Positions 25,356 through 34,328 of a stretch of DNA of 64,000 bases are shown here, in pieces. Source of the DNA: Pseudomonadota bacterium (GTDB lineage: Bacteria; Pseudomonadota; Alphaproteobacteria; Caulobacterales; Caulobacteraceae); NCBI GenBank assembly GCA_023412655.1, contig JAEYNH010000009.1:1-64000 (forward strand). Direction: 5' to 3'. The position numbers and the translations under genes were made by a program. The number at the start of each line of letters is the position of its first letter. Position 1 is the first letter of the stretch. The notes beneath the pieces are model-generated. The model saw only the letters and a list, made by a program, of their open reading frames with translations. It ran no database searches and was not told the origin of the DNA.

Positions 25356-26626
25356 CGGCTGAACAGCGAAAGCGGCACGGCCTCGGCCATGGCTCGGTAG
25401 CCGGCGATGGATGGATGCAGCCCATCGCCGGAGTCCACCTCCGGCCGCAGCCGGTCCGGGCGCGCGGGATCGCGCATCACCGCGTCGAAGTCGATGACCG
25501 CATCGAAGGAGCCGGGCTGGCGAATCCAGGCATTGATCGCCTGCCGGTTCGCCTCTGTCTCGGCGGGCGGCTTGTAATAGTCGGACCCGGCGAAGGGCAG
25601 GATGGTGGCCCCGATCGTCCGGATGCCGCGGGCGCGGGCGCGGGCCACCATCTGCTTGTAGGCTCCGATGATGTCGGCACGAAGCCGCGCCTGGGCCTCG
25701 GGGCTGGCGCTCTTCTCTCGCGTCAGGCCGCCAAGATCGTTCACCCCTTCCAGGAAGATCACGTAGCGCACGCCGGTCTGGCCGAGGACGTCACGCTCGA
25801 ACCTGGCCAGCGCGTTTGGCCCGATCCCGTTGAGCAGCACCCGATTGCCGCCGATGCCGTGGTTCAACACACTCAGATGCCGGGTGGACGGATCGGCCTG
25901 CAGCCGTTCGGCGAGGAAGTCCGGCCACCGCTCGTTGCGGTCGGGGCCGACGCCATAGCCGTCGGTGATCGAATCGCCAAAGGTGACGATGGCCGCTGAA
26001 TTCGGTTTGGCCGGCACGTCGATCCCCGAGAGCTGATACCAGCGCACGACCGGCGCCGCGTCGGCCGGCAGCTGCAGGTCGGAAACGCGCCGGCCGCGCG
26101 CCACGAAGGTGGTGGTGCGTGAACCGGGGTGGCTGGTCTGGACATCGGGCGCGCGGGGCAGGTGGTAGCTCACCGTGACGCTGGAGAGCGGGTCGATCGC
26201 CATCTCCACCGGATCGGACACCCACTCGGCTCCGGCCGGGACAATGACGTCCTCGCGGCCGTTGAAGGTGACCGCCTGGTCCGTTCCCGGCGCGATGGCC
26301 GAGGATCCTGGAGCGACCGGGCGGGCCACCCGAACCGCGGTGAAGGCCAGGGGCTCGGCGCCGTAGAGGTTGGAGACGCGCACCCGCAGGCGCGGCCCGC
26401 CAGCGGTGAGGCGCACGATCTGGCGGATGGTGACATCGGAGGCGAGTTGCGCGGGCAGGGCGATCTGCGGCTCGGGGACCTGCTGCGAGGCCGCCCAGGC
26501 GCCTACCCATCGGTCTTCCCGGGCCTGGGCGGGTCCGGTTGAGGGGCCGACGAGCGTGGCCGCAAAGGCGGCGATAGCCAGCGCGCGCCGGCTCAAGGTC
26601 ACGGGCAAAAAGCGGGCATGTGTCAT
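25352..26626 (-). CDS. secreted SGNH/GDSL esterase 2, paralogue of esterase 1
   Basis: A 424-residue exported protein with a twin-arginine-like leader (LSRRALAIAAFAATL). An N-terminal beta-rich domain of about 180 residues precedes an SGNH domain: FGDSITDGYG (Ser), GIGGNRVL (Gly), EGVNDLGG (Asn) and VDSGDGLHPSIAGY (Asp-x-x-His). The segment FDAVIDFDAVMRDPARPDRL is nearly identical to esterase 1, so they are paralogues. It is the first gene of a two-gene unit with the CE4 deacetylase and is divergent from xylX. The family B operator at 26709 lies between them. A role in de-esterifying xylan is inferred from location and operator; the bond cleaved is unknown. Confidence 0.82.
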   Translation of the reverse strand: MTHARFLPVTLSRRALAIAAFAATLVGPSTGPAQAREDRWVGAWAASQQVPEPQIALPAQLASDVTIRQIVRLTAGGPRLRVRVSNLYGAEPLAFTAVRVARPVAPGSSAIAPGTDQAVTFNGREDVIVPAGAEWVSDPVEMAIDPLSSVTVSYHLPRAPDVQTSHPGSRTTTFVARGRRVSDLQLPADAAPVVRWYQLSGIDVPAKPNSAAIVTFGDSITDGYGVGPDRNERWPDFLAERLQADPSTRHLSVLNHGIGGNRVLLNGIGPNALARFERDVLGQTGVRYVIFLEGVNDLGGLTREKSASPEAQARLRADIIGAYKQMVARARARGIRTIGATILPFAGSDYYKPPAETEANRQAINAWIRQPGSFDAVIDFDAVMRDPARPDRLRPEVDSGDGLHPSIAGYRAMAEAVPLSLFSR

Positions 26627-26687
26627 CCCCAGGCGTCCTCTCCTCGCTCGATCCGCTGCTCTCGAACGGCAGCGCTTGCGCCCGACC

Positions 26688-26722
26688 TTGACAGATCGCG
26701 TCGGGGATTGATAGCGCTACCA
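26688..26722 (+). promoter_or_regulatory. xylX promoter region with family B operator TGATAGCGCTACCA
   Basis: TTGACA at 26688-26693 is a consensus -35 box. The LacI-type palindrome TGATAGCGCTACCA occupies 26709-26722, exactly where a -10 element would sit (weak match ATAGCG at 26711), which suits direct repression. The site resembles xylose operators of Caulobacter, from memory. It is shared with the divergent esterase-deacetylase pair. Confidence 0.65.
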
Positions 26723-26731
26723 AAAATAGGG

Positions 26732-26742
26732 AGGTCTGACCA
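26732..26742. promoter_or_regulatory. possible family A operator over the xylX start, AGGTCTGACCA
   Basis: The reverse complement, TGGTCAGACCT, matches the family A palindrome in 10 of 11 positions. It covers the end of the ribosome binding site and the first base of the ATG, so part of the match may be due to the GGAGG; hence moderate confidence. Confidence 0.4.
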
Positions 26743-27884
26743 TGGGCAGAGCCGCGACGCGGCCGGACGCCTTTCTGCCCGAAGACTGGATGGAGGCCAC
26801 GCTGGTGGGCCGTATCCAGTCGCGGGCGGGCCCCACACCAATCCTGATCCAGGCCGGGCGAATCCACGATCTCTCCCAGGCGGTCACCGTGGCCGACCTC
26901 CTCGCCCGCTGGCCGGACGTCCGCGCCGGGCGCGACCTCGGTCCAGTGGCGGACTTCGACTTCGACGCCCAGCCGCTGCTCGCGCCGATCGACCTGCAGT
27001 GCGTGAAGGCGGCTGGCGTCACCTTCGCCGTTTCGGCGGTGGAACGGGTGATCGAGGAGCGTGCGCGCGGCGACGCCGCCAGGGCCGAGTCCATCCGCGC
27101 CGACCTGCGCGACCGCGTCGGCGCCGACATCCGGGCGGTGACGCCGGGATCCGAGGCGGCCGCCCGACTCAAGGCGGCGCTGATCGCCGACGGACTGTGG
27201 TCGCAGTACCTGGAGGTCGCCATCGGCCCCGACGCCGAGATCTTCACCAAGGCGCCGGTGCTCTCGACCGTGGGCCACGGCGCCCTGATCGGGGTGCGCT
27301 CGGACTCGGCCTGGAACAATCCGGAGCCGGAGGTGGTGCTGGTCTGCGATCCGAAGGGGCGGGTGGTGGGCGCCACCCTCGGCAATGACGTCAATCTGCG
27401 CGACTTCGAGGGGCGCAGCGCCCTGCTGCTCGGCAAGGCCAAGGACAACAACGCCTCCTGCGCGCTCGGGCCCTTCATCCGGCTTTTCGACGACGGCTTC
27501 GGCATCGACGACGTGCGGACGGCCCAGGTCGACCTCGTTATCGAGGGGGCGGACAATTACCGGCTCGAAGGCCACAGCTCGATGGACCAGATCAGCCGCG
27601 ATCCCCTGGAGCTGGTCCGCCAGGCCATGAGCGAGCACCAGTACCCTGACGGCTTCGTGCTGTTCTGCGGCACGCTGTTCGCGCCGACCCAGGACCGGGA
27701 CGCCCCGGGCCAGGGCTTCACCCACAAGGTTGGGGACGTGGTGCGGGTCGCGAGCGCGCGGCTGGGCGTTCTCGAGAACGAGGTGACGACCTCGAAGGCC
27801 GCCCCGCCCTGGACGTTCGGAGTGGGCGACCTGATGCGTAATCTGGCCGGGCGCGGCCTGCTTTCGGCGGAGGCCGCAGAATGA
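26742..27884 (+). CDS. xylX: 2-keto-3-deoxy-D-xylonate dehydratase (FAH superfamily)
   Basis: A 380-residue fumarylacetoacetate-hydrolase-superfamily protein that dehydrates 2-keto-3-deoxyxylonate to 2-oxoglutarate semialdehyde. The metal-binding Glu-x-Glu is in NPEPEVVLV, with Asp in GNDVNLRDFEGR. It is the first gene of a five-gene operon in the order xylX-A-B-C-D known from Caulobacter. Adjacent frames overlap by only 4 to 8 bases. The start ATG 26742 has AGGGAGG upstream. It is cytoplasmic. Regulation is predicted from the family B operator in its promoter and the family A-like site at its start. Confidence 0.9.
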   Translation: MGRAATRPDAFLPEDWMEATLVGRIQSRAGPTPILIQAGRIHDLSQAVTVADLLARWPDVRAGRDLGPVADFDFDAQPLLAPIDLQCVKAAGVTFAVSAVERVIEERARGDAARAESIRADLRDRVGADIRAVTPGSEAAARLKAALIADGLWSQYLEVAIGPDAEIFTKAPVLSTVGHGALIGVRSDSAWNNPEPEVVLVCDPKGRVVGATLGNDVNLRDFEGRSALLLGKAKDNNASCALGPFIRLFDDGFGIDDVRTAQVDLVIEGADNYRLEGHSSMDQISRDPLELVRQAMSEHQYPDGFVLFCGTLFAPTQDRDAPGQGFTHKVGDVVRVASARLGVLENEVTTSKAAPPWTFGVGDLMRNLAGRGLLSAEAAE

Positions 27885-29329
27885 CCGTAACCCTGCCTCA
27901 CTTCATCGGGGGCGAGCGCGTCGCCGCAGACGCCCCCGAGGAGAGCACCAACCCCTCGAACACCGCCGAGGTCGTGGCGCGGACGCCGCGCGGCGGCGAG
28001 GCCGAGGTGGACGCCGCAGTGGAAGCGGCGCGGGGGGCTTTCCCGGCCTGGTCCGAGGCTTCGCCCGAACTGCGGTCGGACCTGCTGGACAAGGTGGGTG
28101 AAACCGTACTGGCGCGACGTCAGGAACTTGGCCGGCTGCTGTCGCGGGAGGAGGGTAAGACCCTGCCCGAAGGCATCGGCGAGACGGTCCGCGCAGGCCG
28201 CATCTTCAAGTACTTCGCCGGCGAGGCCCTGCGCCGCCACGGCCAGAACCTGGACTCGGTGCGTCCCGGCGTGGAGATCCAGACCTACCGCCAGGCGGTG
28301 GGAGTCTTTGGCCTGATCACCCCCTGGAACTTCCCGATCGCCATCCCCGCCTGGAAGAGCGCCCCGGCGCTCGCCTTTGGCAACACGGTGGTGATCAAGC
28401 CGGCGGGCCCTACGCCGGCCATCGCCGCCGCCCTCGCCGAGATCATCTACGAGGTGGCCGACGGCCTGGGCGCGCCCAAGGGCATCTTCAACATGATCTT
28501 CGGCCCGGGCTCGATGGGCGCCAAGCTGGTGGACCACAAGGACGTGGACGGGATCTCGTTCACGGGGTCGCAGGGCGTCGGCGCGCAGGTGGCGGAAGCT
28601 GCGGTCAAGCGCCAGGCCCGGGTGCAGCTGGAAATGGGCGGCAAGAACCCGCTGATCATCCTGGACGACGCCGACCTGGAGCGGGCCGTGATGATCGCCC
28701 TGGACGGCAGCTTCTTCGCCACCGGCCAGCGCTGCACGGCCTCCAGCCGCATCATCGTCACCGACGCCATCCACGACCGCTTCGTCGAGGCCCTCGGCGA
28801 GAAGGTGGCGGCCCTGCGGGTGGGGGACGCCCTCGACCCGAACAGCCAGATGGGGCCGGCGGTGAGCGAGGCCCAGATGGAGACCAGCTACCGCTACATG
28901 GACATCGCCACCCGCGAAGGCGGCCGCATCGTCACCGGCGGCGGGCGTCTGAAGATGGAGAACCCCGGCTGGTGGGTGCAGCCCACGCTGATCGCCGACA
29001 CCCAGAGGGACATGCGGATCAACAACGAGGAGGTCTTCGGACCCGTGGCCAGCACCATACGCGTGAAGGACTATGACGAGGCGCTGGCGATCGCCAATGG
29101 CGGCGACTTCGGCCTCTCGGCAGGGATCGTGACCACCTCGCTCAAGTACGCCCGGGACTTCCAGCGGCGGGTGCGGGCCGGAATGGTGATGGTCAACCTG
29201 CCGACCGCCGGCGTCGACTACCACGTGCCGTTCGGTGGCACGAAGAAGTCCAGCTACGGCGTCCGCGAACAGGGCTTCGCCGCCGTTGAGTTCTACACCC
29301 AGATCAAGACGGCCTACTCGTGGGCGTGA
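27881..29329 (+). CDS. xylA: 2-oxoglutarate semialdehyde dehydrogenase
   Basis: A 482-residue NAD(P)-dependent aldehyde dehydrogenase. The catalytic Cys lies in GQRCTASSR, the general-base Glu in VQLEMGGKNP, and the cofactor fold contains ISFTGSQGVGAQV and the oxyanion Asn in TPWNFPIAIP. Last step of the Weimberg pathway, making 2-oxoglutarate for the TCA cycle. It overlaps xylX by ATGA. Note that this Caulobacter-style xylA is not the xylose isomerase of the same name in enterobacteria. Confidence 0.92.
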   Translation: MTVTLPHFIGGERVAADAPEESTNPSNTAEVVARTPRGGEAEVDAAVEAARGAFPAWSEASPELRSDLLDKVGETVLARRQELGRLLSREEGKTLPEGIGETVRAGRIFKYFAGEALRRHGQNLDSVRPGVEIQTYRQAVGVFGLITPWNFPIAIPAWKSAPALAFGNTVVIKPAGPTPAIAAALAEIIYEVADGLGAPKGIFNMIFGPGSMGAKLVDHKDVDGISFTGSQGVGAQVAEAAVKRQARVQLEMGGKNPLIILDDADLERAVMIALDGSFFATGQRCTASSRIIVTDAIHDRFVEALGEKVAALRVGDALDPNSQMGPAVSEAQMETSYRYMDIATREGGRIVTGGGRLKMENPGWWVQPTLIADTQRDMRINNEEVFGPVASTIRVKDYDEALAIANGGDFGLSAGIVTTSLKYARDFQRRVRAGMVMVNLPTAGVDYHVPFGGTKKSSYGVREQGFAAVEFYTQIKTAYSWA

Positions 29330-30072
29330 ACGCGGCGATCTATCCCAGCCTGAAGGGGAAGCGCGTCGTCGTCACCGGGGGCGGGTCCGGCATTGGCGCG
29401 GGCCTCGTGGAGGCGTTCGTGCGGCAAGGGGCCGAGACCCACTTCCTGGACATCCTGGAGGCGGAGTCCCAGGCCCTGGTCGAGAGCCTGGCGAAAGGCA
29501 ACGCTGGGCCGACCTTCCACCCTTGCGACCTGACAGACGCCGAGTCCATCGCCGCCTGTTTTGAGACGATCGGCGCCGTCGACATCCTGGTGAACAACGC
29601 GGGCAACGACGACCGTCATACCCTCGATCAGGTGACCCCCGCCTACTTCGACGACCGGATCGCGGTGAACCTTCGGCACATGATCTTCTGCGCCAAGGCG
29701 GTCGTGCCGGGCATGAAGGCCAACGGCGGCGGGGCGATCATCAACTTCGGCTCGATCTCCTGGCACCTGGGACTGCCCGATCTCGTTCTCTACGAAACCG
29801 CCAAGGCCGGGATCGAAGGGATGACCCGGGCCCTGGCGCGGGAACTGGGGCCGCACGGCATCCGCGTCACCTGCGTGGCCCCCGGCAACGTGCGCACACC
29901 GCGGCAGATGAAGTGGTACACCCCTGAAGGGGAGGCCGAGATCGTGGCGCAGCAGTGCCTGAAGGGGCGCATCGAGCCGTCGGACGTGGCCGCCCTGGTG
30001 CTGTTTCTGGCCTCGGACGACGCGCGTATGTGCACCGGGCACGAGTACTGGATAGACGCAGGCTGGAGATGA
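29326..30072 (+). CDS. xylB: D-xylose dehydrogenase (SDR family)
   Basis: A 248-residue short-chain dehydrogenase oxidising D-xylose to xylonolactone with NAD+. The sequence shows the cofactor motif TGGGSGIGAG, NNAGNDDRHT, the catalytic Ser (GSISWHLG) and Tyr-x3-Lys (YETAKAGIEGMTRALAREL). It is very close to the Caulobacter XylB sequence as I recall it, including the closing GHEYWIDAGWR. The start is taken as GTG 29326, giving MNAAIYPSLKG, similar to the start of the Caulobacter enzyme and a 4-base overlap with xylA; GTG 29320 is the alternative, adding two residues. Confidence 0.93.
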   Translation: MNAAIYPSLKGKRVVVTGGGSGIGAGLVEAFVRQGAETHFLDILEAESQALVESLAKGNAGPTFHPCDLTDAESIAACFETIGAVDILVNNAGNDDRHTLDQVTPAYFDDRIAVNLRHMIFCAKAVVPGMKANGGGAIINFGSISWHLGLPDLVLYETAKAGIEGMTRALARELGPHGIRVTCVAPGNVRTPRQMKWYTPEGEAEIVAQQCLKGRIEPSDVAALVLFLASDDARMCTGHEYWIDAGWR

Positions 30073-30947
30073 CCATGACGGCCGAGCCGGAATGTGTCCT
30101 GCGCGCCGACGCCGAGCTGGGTGAAGGACCGGTCTGGCTGGCGCCCGACGACGCCGTCTGGTTCGTGGACATCAAGGGCAAGCGCATCCACCGCTACGAG
30201 CCGGTGACCGGCGCCGCCTGGAGTTGGGCGGCGCCCGACCAGCCGGGCTTCATCGCCCCGGTGAGAGGCGGCGGCTGGGTCGCGGGTCTGAAGACCGGGC
30301 TGCACCGGTTCGACACCCGGACCGGCCGGTTCGACCTGATCACGGCGGTTGAGGACCCGGGGCTGAACAACCGGCTGAACGACGGTTTCGTGGATGCGTC
30401 TGGTCGCCTCTGGTTCGGCTCGATGCACGACGGCGAGACCAATCTGACGGGCGCCCTCTACCGCTACGACGGCGCGGGCCTGAAGCGCTGCGACACCGGC
30501 TACTGCATCACCAACGGCCCCGCCATGAGTCCCGACGGACGCACGCTGTACCATACCGACACCCTGCAGAAGACGATCTACGCCTTCGACGTTTCGCCCG
30601 CGGGCGAGCTGTCCAACAAGCGGGTCTTCGTGCGGATCGAGGAGGGCGGCGGCTATCCTGACGGCCCGGCGGTGGACGCCGAAGGCTGCCTCTGGACTGG
30701 GCTGTTCGCCGGCTGGCACGTCCGACGCTACTCGCCCACGGGCGAGCTGATCGCCAAGGTGAAGTTCCCGGTGGCCAATATCACCAAGATCGCCTTCGGC
30801 GGCGACGATCTGACGACCATGTACGCGACGACGGCCTGGAAGGGCCTTTCCGCCGCCGAGCGGGAAGCGCAGCCGCTGGCCGGTGCGTTGTTCCAGTTCA
30901 AGGTGGATACGCCCGGCCTGCCGCAGCATCAGATGGCCCATGCCTGA
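30069..30947 (+). CDS. xylC: xylonolactonase (SMP-30/gluconolactonase family)
   Basis: A 292-residue six-bladed propeller hydrolase opening D-xylono-lactone to xylonate. Divalent-metal ligands of the family are in GEGPVW (Glu), NNRLNDGFVDASGRLWFG (Asn) and YPDGPAVDAEG (Asp), with the second Asn in CITNGPAMSPDG. The start ATG 30069 overlaps the xylB stop (ATGA). It is cytoplasmic and has no signal peptide. In place between xylB and xylD as in Caulobacter. Confidence 0.92.
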   Translation: MTMTAEPECVLRADAELGEGPVWLAPDDAVWFVDIKGKRIHRYEPVTGAAWSWAAPDQPGFIAPVRGGGWVAGLKTGLHRFDTRTGRFDLITAVEDPGLNNRLNDGFVDASGRLWFGSMHDGETNLTGALYRYDGAGLKRCDTGYCITNGPAMSPDGRTLYHTDTLQKTIYAFDVSPAGELSNKRVFVRIEEGGGYPDGPAVDAEGCLWTGLFAGWHVRRYSPTGELIAKVKFPVANITKIAFGGDDLTTMYATTAWKGLSAAEREAQPLAGALFQFKVDTPGLPQHQMAHA

Positions 30948-32733
30948 CCGCAGCCCAGCCCGCACGCCCGTGCGTCCGTTCCGGTCCCGGGAGTGGTTCG
31001 CCGCCCCCGGCCGCTCCGACATGGCCGCGCTCTACCTCGAGCGCTTCATGAACTACGGGATCACGCCGGAGGAGCTGCAGTGCGGCAAGCCGATCATCGG
31101 CATCGCGCAGACCGGCTCGGACCTGTCGCCCTGCAACCGCATCCATCTGGAGCTGGCCAAGCGCACCCGGGACGGCGTTCGGGACGCCGGCGGCATCCCG
31201 ATGGAGTTTCCGGTCCATCCGATCTTCGAGAACTGCCGGCGGCCCACGGCGGCCCTGGACCGCAATCTGGCCTATCTCGGCCTGGTGGAGATCCTCTACG
31301 GCTATCCCATCGATGCGGTGGTGCTGACCACCGGCTGTGACAAGACCACGCCCAGCGGCGTCATGGCGGCCTCGACGGTGGATATCCCCGCCATCGTGCT
31401 CTCGGGCGGGCCGATGCTGGACGGCTGGCACGAGGGCGAGCTGGTGGGCTCGGGCACCGTCATCTGGCGCAGCCGCCGAAAGCTGGCCGCCGGGGAGATC
31501 ACCGAGGAGGAGTTCCTCGCCCGCGCCACGGCCTCCGCGCCCTCGGCCGGTCACTGCAACACCATGGGCACCGCCTCGACGATGAACGCCGTCGCCGAGG
31601 CCCTCGGGCTCTCGTTGCCGGGATGCGCGGCCATTCCCGCTCCGTACCGCGAGCGGGGCCAGATGGCCTACGAAACCGGCCGGCGCATCGTGGAGATGGC
31701 CTACGAGGACCTGCGCCCGTCCAGGATCCTGGACCGCCCGGCCTTCCTCAACGCCATCAAGGTGGTGAGCGCCATCGGCGGCTCCTCCAACGCCCAGCCT
31801 CACATCGTGGCCATGGCCCGTCACGCCGGCGTGGAGATCTCGCCCGACGATTGGATGACGTACGGCTACGACGTGCCACTGCTGGTCAACATGCAGCCGG
31901 CCGGCAAGTACCTGGGCGAGCGGTTCCACCGGGCCGGCGGCGTGCCCGCGGTGATGTGGGAGCTGCTGCAGGCCGGCGAGCTGGACGGCGGCTGCGCCAG
32001 CGTCACCGGGCGTACCGTGGCCGAGAACCTGGAGGGGCGCGCCGCCACCGACCGCGAAGTGATCTATCCCTACGATGCGCCGCTGAAGGAGCGGGCGGGC
32101 TTCGTCGTCCTGAAGGGCAACCTGTTCGACTTCGCCATCATGAAGACGAGCGTGATCTCGGAGGAATTCCGCCGGCGCTATTTGTCCGAGCCGGGACGCG
32201 AAGGCGTGTTCGAGGGACGGGCCGTGGTGTTCGACGGCTCGGACGACTACCACCACCGGATCAACGATCCGGCCCTTGGCATCGATGAACGCACCATCCT
32301 GGTGATCCGGGGCTCCGGTCCCCTGGGCTGGCCCGGCTCGGCCGAGGTGGTGAACATGCAGCCGCCCGACGCGCTGATCCAGCAGGGCGTGACCAGCCTG
32401 CCTACCCTGGGGGACGGCCGCCAGTCGGGCACTTCGGACAGCCCTTCGATCCTCAACGCCTCGCCGGAAAGCGCGGCGGGCGGGGGCCTGGCCTGGCTAC
32501 GCACCGGAGACATCATCCGCATCGACCTGAACGCGGGACGCTGCGACGCCCTGGTTGACGAGGCCGAGATCGCCCGTCGCCGGACCGAGCCGCCGCCGCC
32601 GGTCCCCGAAAGCCACACGCCGTGGGAGGAGCTTTACCGGGAGAAGACCGGCCAGCTCGCCGAGGGCGCGGTGCTGGAGATGGCGGTGAAGTACCGAGGC
32701 GTGGCGGCCAAGACACCGCGCCACAATCACTAG
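30940..32733 (+). CDS. xylD: xylonate dehydratase (IlvD/Edd family)
   Basis: A 597-residue iron-sulphur dehydratase converting D-xylonate to 2-keto-3-deoxyxylonate. Candidate cluster cysteines are in TTGCDKTTP and AGHCNTMGTASTMN, with a further conserved Cys in LDGGCASVTG; the C-terminal swivel domain (IRGSGPLGWPGSAEVVNMQP, GRQSGTSDSPSILN) is complete. The start at ATG 30940 overlaps xylC by 8 bases. Last gene of xylXABCD; the downstream 132-base gap carries new operators for the transporter. Confidence 0.93.
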   Translation: MPDRSPARTPVRPFRSREWFAAPGRSDMAALYLERFMNYGITPEELQCGKPIIGIAQTGSDLSPCNRIHLELAKRTRDGVRDAGGIPMEFPVHPIFENCRRPTAALDRNLAYLGLVEILYGYPIDAVVLTTGCDKTTPSGVMAASTVDIPAIVLSGGPMLDGWHEGELVGSGTVIWRSRRKLAAGEITEEEFLARATASAPSAGHCNTMGTASTMNAVAEALGLSLPGCAAIPAPYRERGQMAYETGRRIVEMAYEDLRPSRILDRPAFLNAIKVVSAIGGSSNAQPHIVAMARHAGVEISPDDWMTYGYDVPLLVNMQPAGKYLGERFHRAGGVPAVMWELLQAGELDGGCASVTGRTVAENLEGRAATDREVIYPYDAPLKERAGFVVLKGNLFDFAIMKTSVISEEFRRRYLSEPGREGVFEGRAVVFDGSDDYHHRINDPALGIDERTILVIRGSGPLGWPGSAEVVNMQPPDALIQQGVTSLPTLGDGRQSGTSDSPSILNASPESAAGGGLAWLRTGDIIRIDLNAGRCDALVDEAEIARRRTEPPPPVPESHTPWEELYREKTGQLAEGAVLEMAVKYRGVAAKTPRHNH

Positions 32734-32747
32734 CATTTTGATGTTCA

Positions 32748-32758
32748 TGGCCAGACCA
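32748..32758. promoter_or_regulatory. family A operator (GntR-type), TGGCCAGACCA
   Basis: Ten of eleven positions match TGGTCAGACCA. It lies 14 bases before a family B operator in the gap between xylD and the sugar porter gene, repeating the A+B pairing seen near 7.4 kb and 26.7 kb. Confidence 0.5.
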
Positions 32759-32771
32759 TTCGGCTTGACCA

Positions 32772-32785
32772 TGATACCGCTATCA
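32772..32785. promoter_or_regulatory. family B operator (LacI-type), TGATACCGCTATCA
   Basis: A near-perfect palindrome, extended by flanking A/T to ATGATACCGCTATCAT (32771-32786). It follows TTGACC (32765-32770), a possible -35 box, so binding would overlap the promoter of the sugar porter gene. Confidence 0.65.
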
Positions 32786-32865
32786 TTAAGGCTTGCCGTC
32801 TGACGGCCCGAACAGAGAGGCCGCGGCGCGAACGAGCGGGTCTGGCCCGCCAGGGAGGTCATCGA

Positions 32866-34302
32866 GTGTCCACCACAAGCACGCCCGTGAGCGGGCCGAC
32901 CGGCGAGGTCGCACGGGTCAACATGGCGTTCATCGGCGCCATCGTGGCCGTCGCCACCATCGGCGGCTTCATGTTCGGCTACGACAGCGGCGTCATCAAC
33001 GGAACGCAGGACGGGCTGGAAAGCGCGTTCAACCTGTCCAAGCTGGGCACCGGCTTCAACGTCGGCGCCATCCTGATCGGCTGCGCCGTGGGCGCCTTCG
33101 CCGCCGGCCGCCTGGCCGACCGGCTGGGCCGGCGCACGGTGATGATGATCGCCGCGGTGCTGTTCGTGCTCAGCGCCATCGGCACGGGTGCGGCGAACTC
33201 CTCGATGATCTTCATCATCGCCCGCTTCGTGGGCGGCCTGGGCGTGGGCGCGGCCAGCGTCCTGTCGCCGGTCTACATCAGCGAGGTGACCCCGGCGAAC
33301 ATCCGCGGCCGGCTCTCCAGCATCCAGCAGATCATGATCATCACCGGCCTGACCGGGGCGTTCGTGGCCAACTACGCTCTCGCGGCCACCGCGGGCGGCT
33401 CCACCGCCGAGTTCTGGATGGGCTATCCCGCCTGGCGCTGGATGTTCTGGATGCAGACCATTCCCGCCAGCATCTTCTTCCTGACGCTGCTGCTGATCCC
33501 GGAGAGCCCGCGCTACCTGGTGGTCAAGGGCCGCGAGGCCCAGGCCGAGGCGGTGCTGACCCGCCTGTTCGGGGCCGCCGAGGCGCGCCGCAAGGTGGAG
33601 GAGATCCGCGACTCCCTGGCAGCCGACCATCACCGTCCCAGCCTGAGGGACCTTATCGACAAGGCCACCGGCAAGATCCGGCCGATCGTGTGGACCGGCA
33701 TCGGGCTCGCGGTCTTCCAGCAGCTCGTCGGCATCAACATCGTCTTCTACTACGGCGCCGTGCTCTGGCAGTCGGTGGGCTTCTCCGAAGATGACGCCCT
33801 GAAGATCAACATCCTCTCGGGTTCGCTCTCGATCGTGGCCTGCCTCGCCACCATCGTCCTGATCGACCGCATCGGCCGCAAGCCGCTGCTGTTGCTGGGC
33901 TCTGCGGGCATGGCGGTCACCCTGGCCGCCATGGCCTGGGCCTTCTCCACGGCCACCCTCGTCGACGGGGCGCTGGACCTGTCCGACCAGATGGGTCTCG
34001 TCGCCCTGATCGCCGCCAACGCCTACGTGATCCTCTTCAACCTCAGCTGGGGCCCGGTGATGTGGGTCATGCTGGGCGAGATGTTCCCGAACCAGATCCG
34101 CGGCTCGGGCCTGGCGGTGGCCGGCTTCGCCCAGTGGATGGCCAACTTCGCCATCGCCGTAAGCTTCCCGTCGCTGGCGGTCAGCCTGGGCCTGTCCCTA
34201 ACCTACGGCTTCTACGCCCTCAGCGCCTTCGTCTCGTTCTTCTTCGTCCGGGCCATGGTCAAGGAGACCCGCGGCCGCGAGCTGGAGGATATGGTCGGCT
34301 AG
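32866..34302 (+). CDS. MFS sugar:proton symporter, XylE-like
   Basis: A 478-residue sugar porter with 12 predicted helices. Family signatures are GYDSGVINGTQ, RLADRLGRR, PVYISEVTPANIRG, PESPRYLV, the sugar-binding QQLVGINIVFYYG and DRIGRKPLL. The start is GTG 32866 with AGGGAGG 8 bases upstream. It follows xylD and has its own A and B operators, so D-xylose is the most likely substrate. Predicted inner-membrane protein; probably starts a new transcription unit that continues into the next two genes. Confidence 0.88.
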   Translation: MSTTSTPVSGPTGEVARVNMAFIGAIVAVATIGGFMFGYDSGVINGTQDGLESAFNLSKLGTGFNVGAILIGCAVGAFAAGRLADRLGRRTVMMIAAVLFVLSAIGTGAANSSMIFIIARFVGGLGVGAASVLSPVYISEVTPANIRGRLSSIQQIMIITGLTGAFVANYALAATAGGSTAEFWMGYPAWRWMFWMQTIPASIFFLTLLLIPESPRYLVVKGREAQAEAVLTRLFGAAEARRKVEEIRDSLAADHHRPSLRDLIDKATGKIRPIVWTGIGLAVFQQLVGINIVFYYGAVLWQSVGFSEDDALKINILSGSLSIVACLATIVLIDRIGRKPLLLLGSAGMAVTLAAMAWAFSTATLVDGALDLSDQMGLVALIAANAYVILFNLSWGPVMWVMLGEMFPNQIRGSGLAVAGFAQWMANFAIAVSFPSLAVSLGLSLTYGFYALSAFVSFFFVRAMVKETRGRELEDMVG

Positions 34303-34328
34303 GACGGTTCCGGCGGGGGACCACGCCC

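Noticed and set aside
26688..26742. A complete Caulobacter-type promoter (TTGACA plus GCTANAWC) for xylX
   Set aside because: The -35 box is good, but GCTACCAA at 26716 is 22 bases after TTGACA, too far for the usual spacing; only the -35 and operator are reported.
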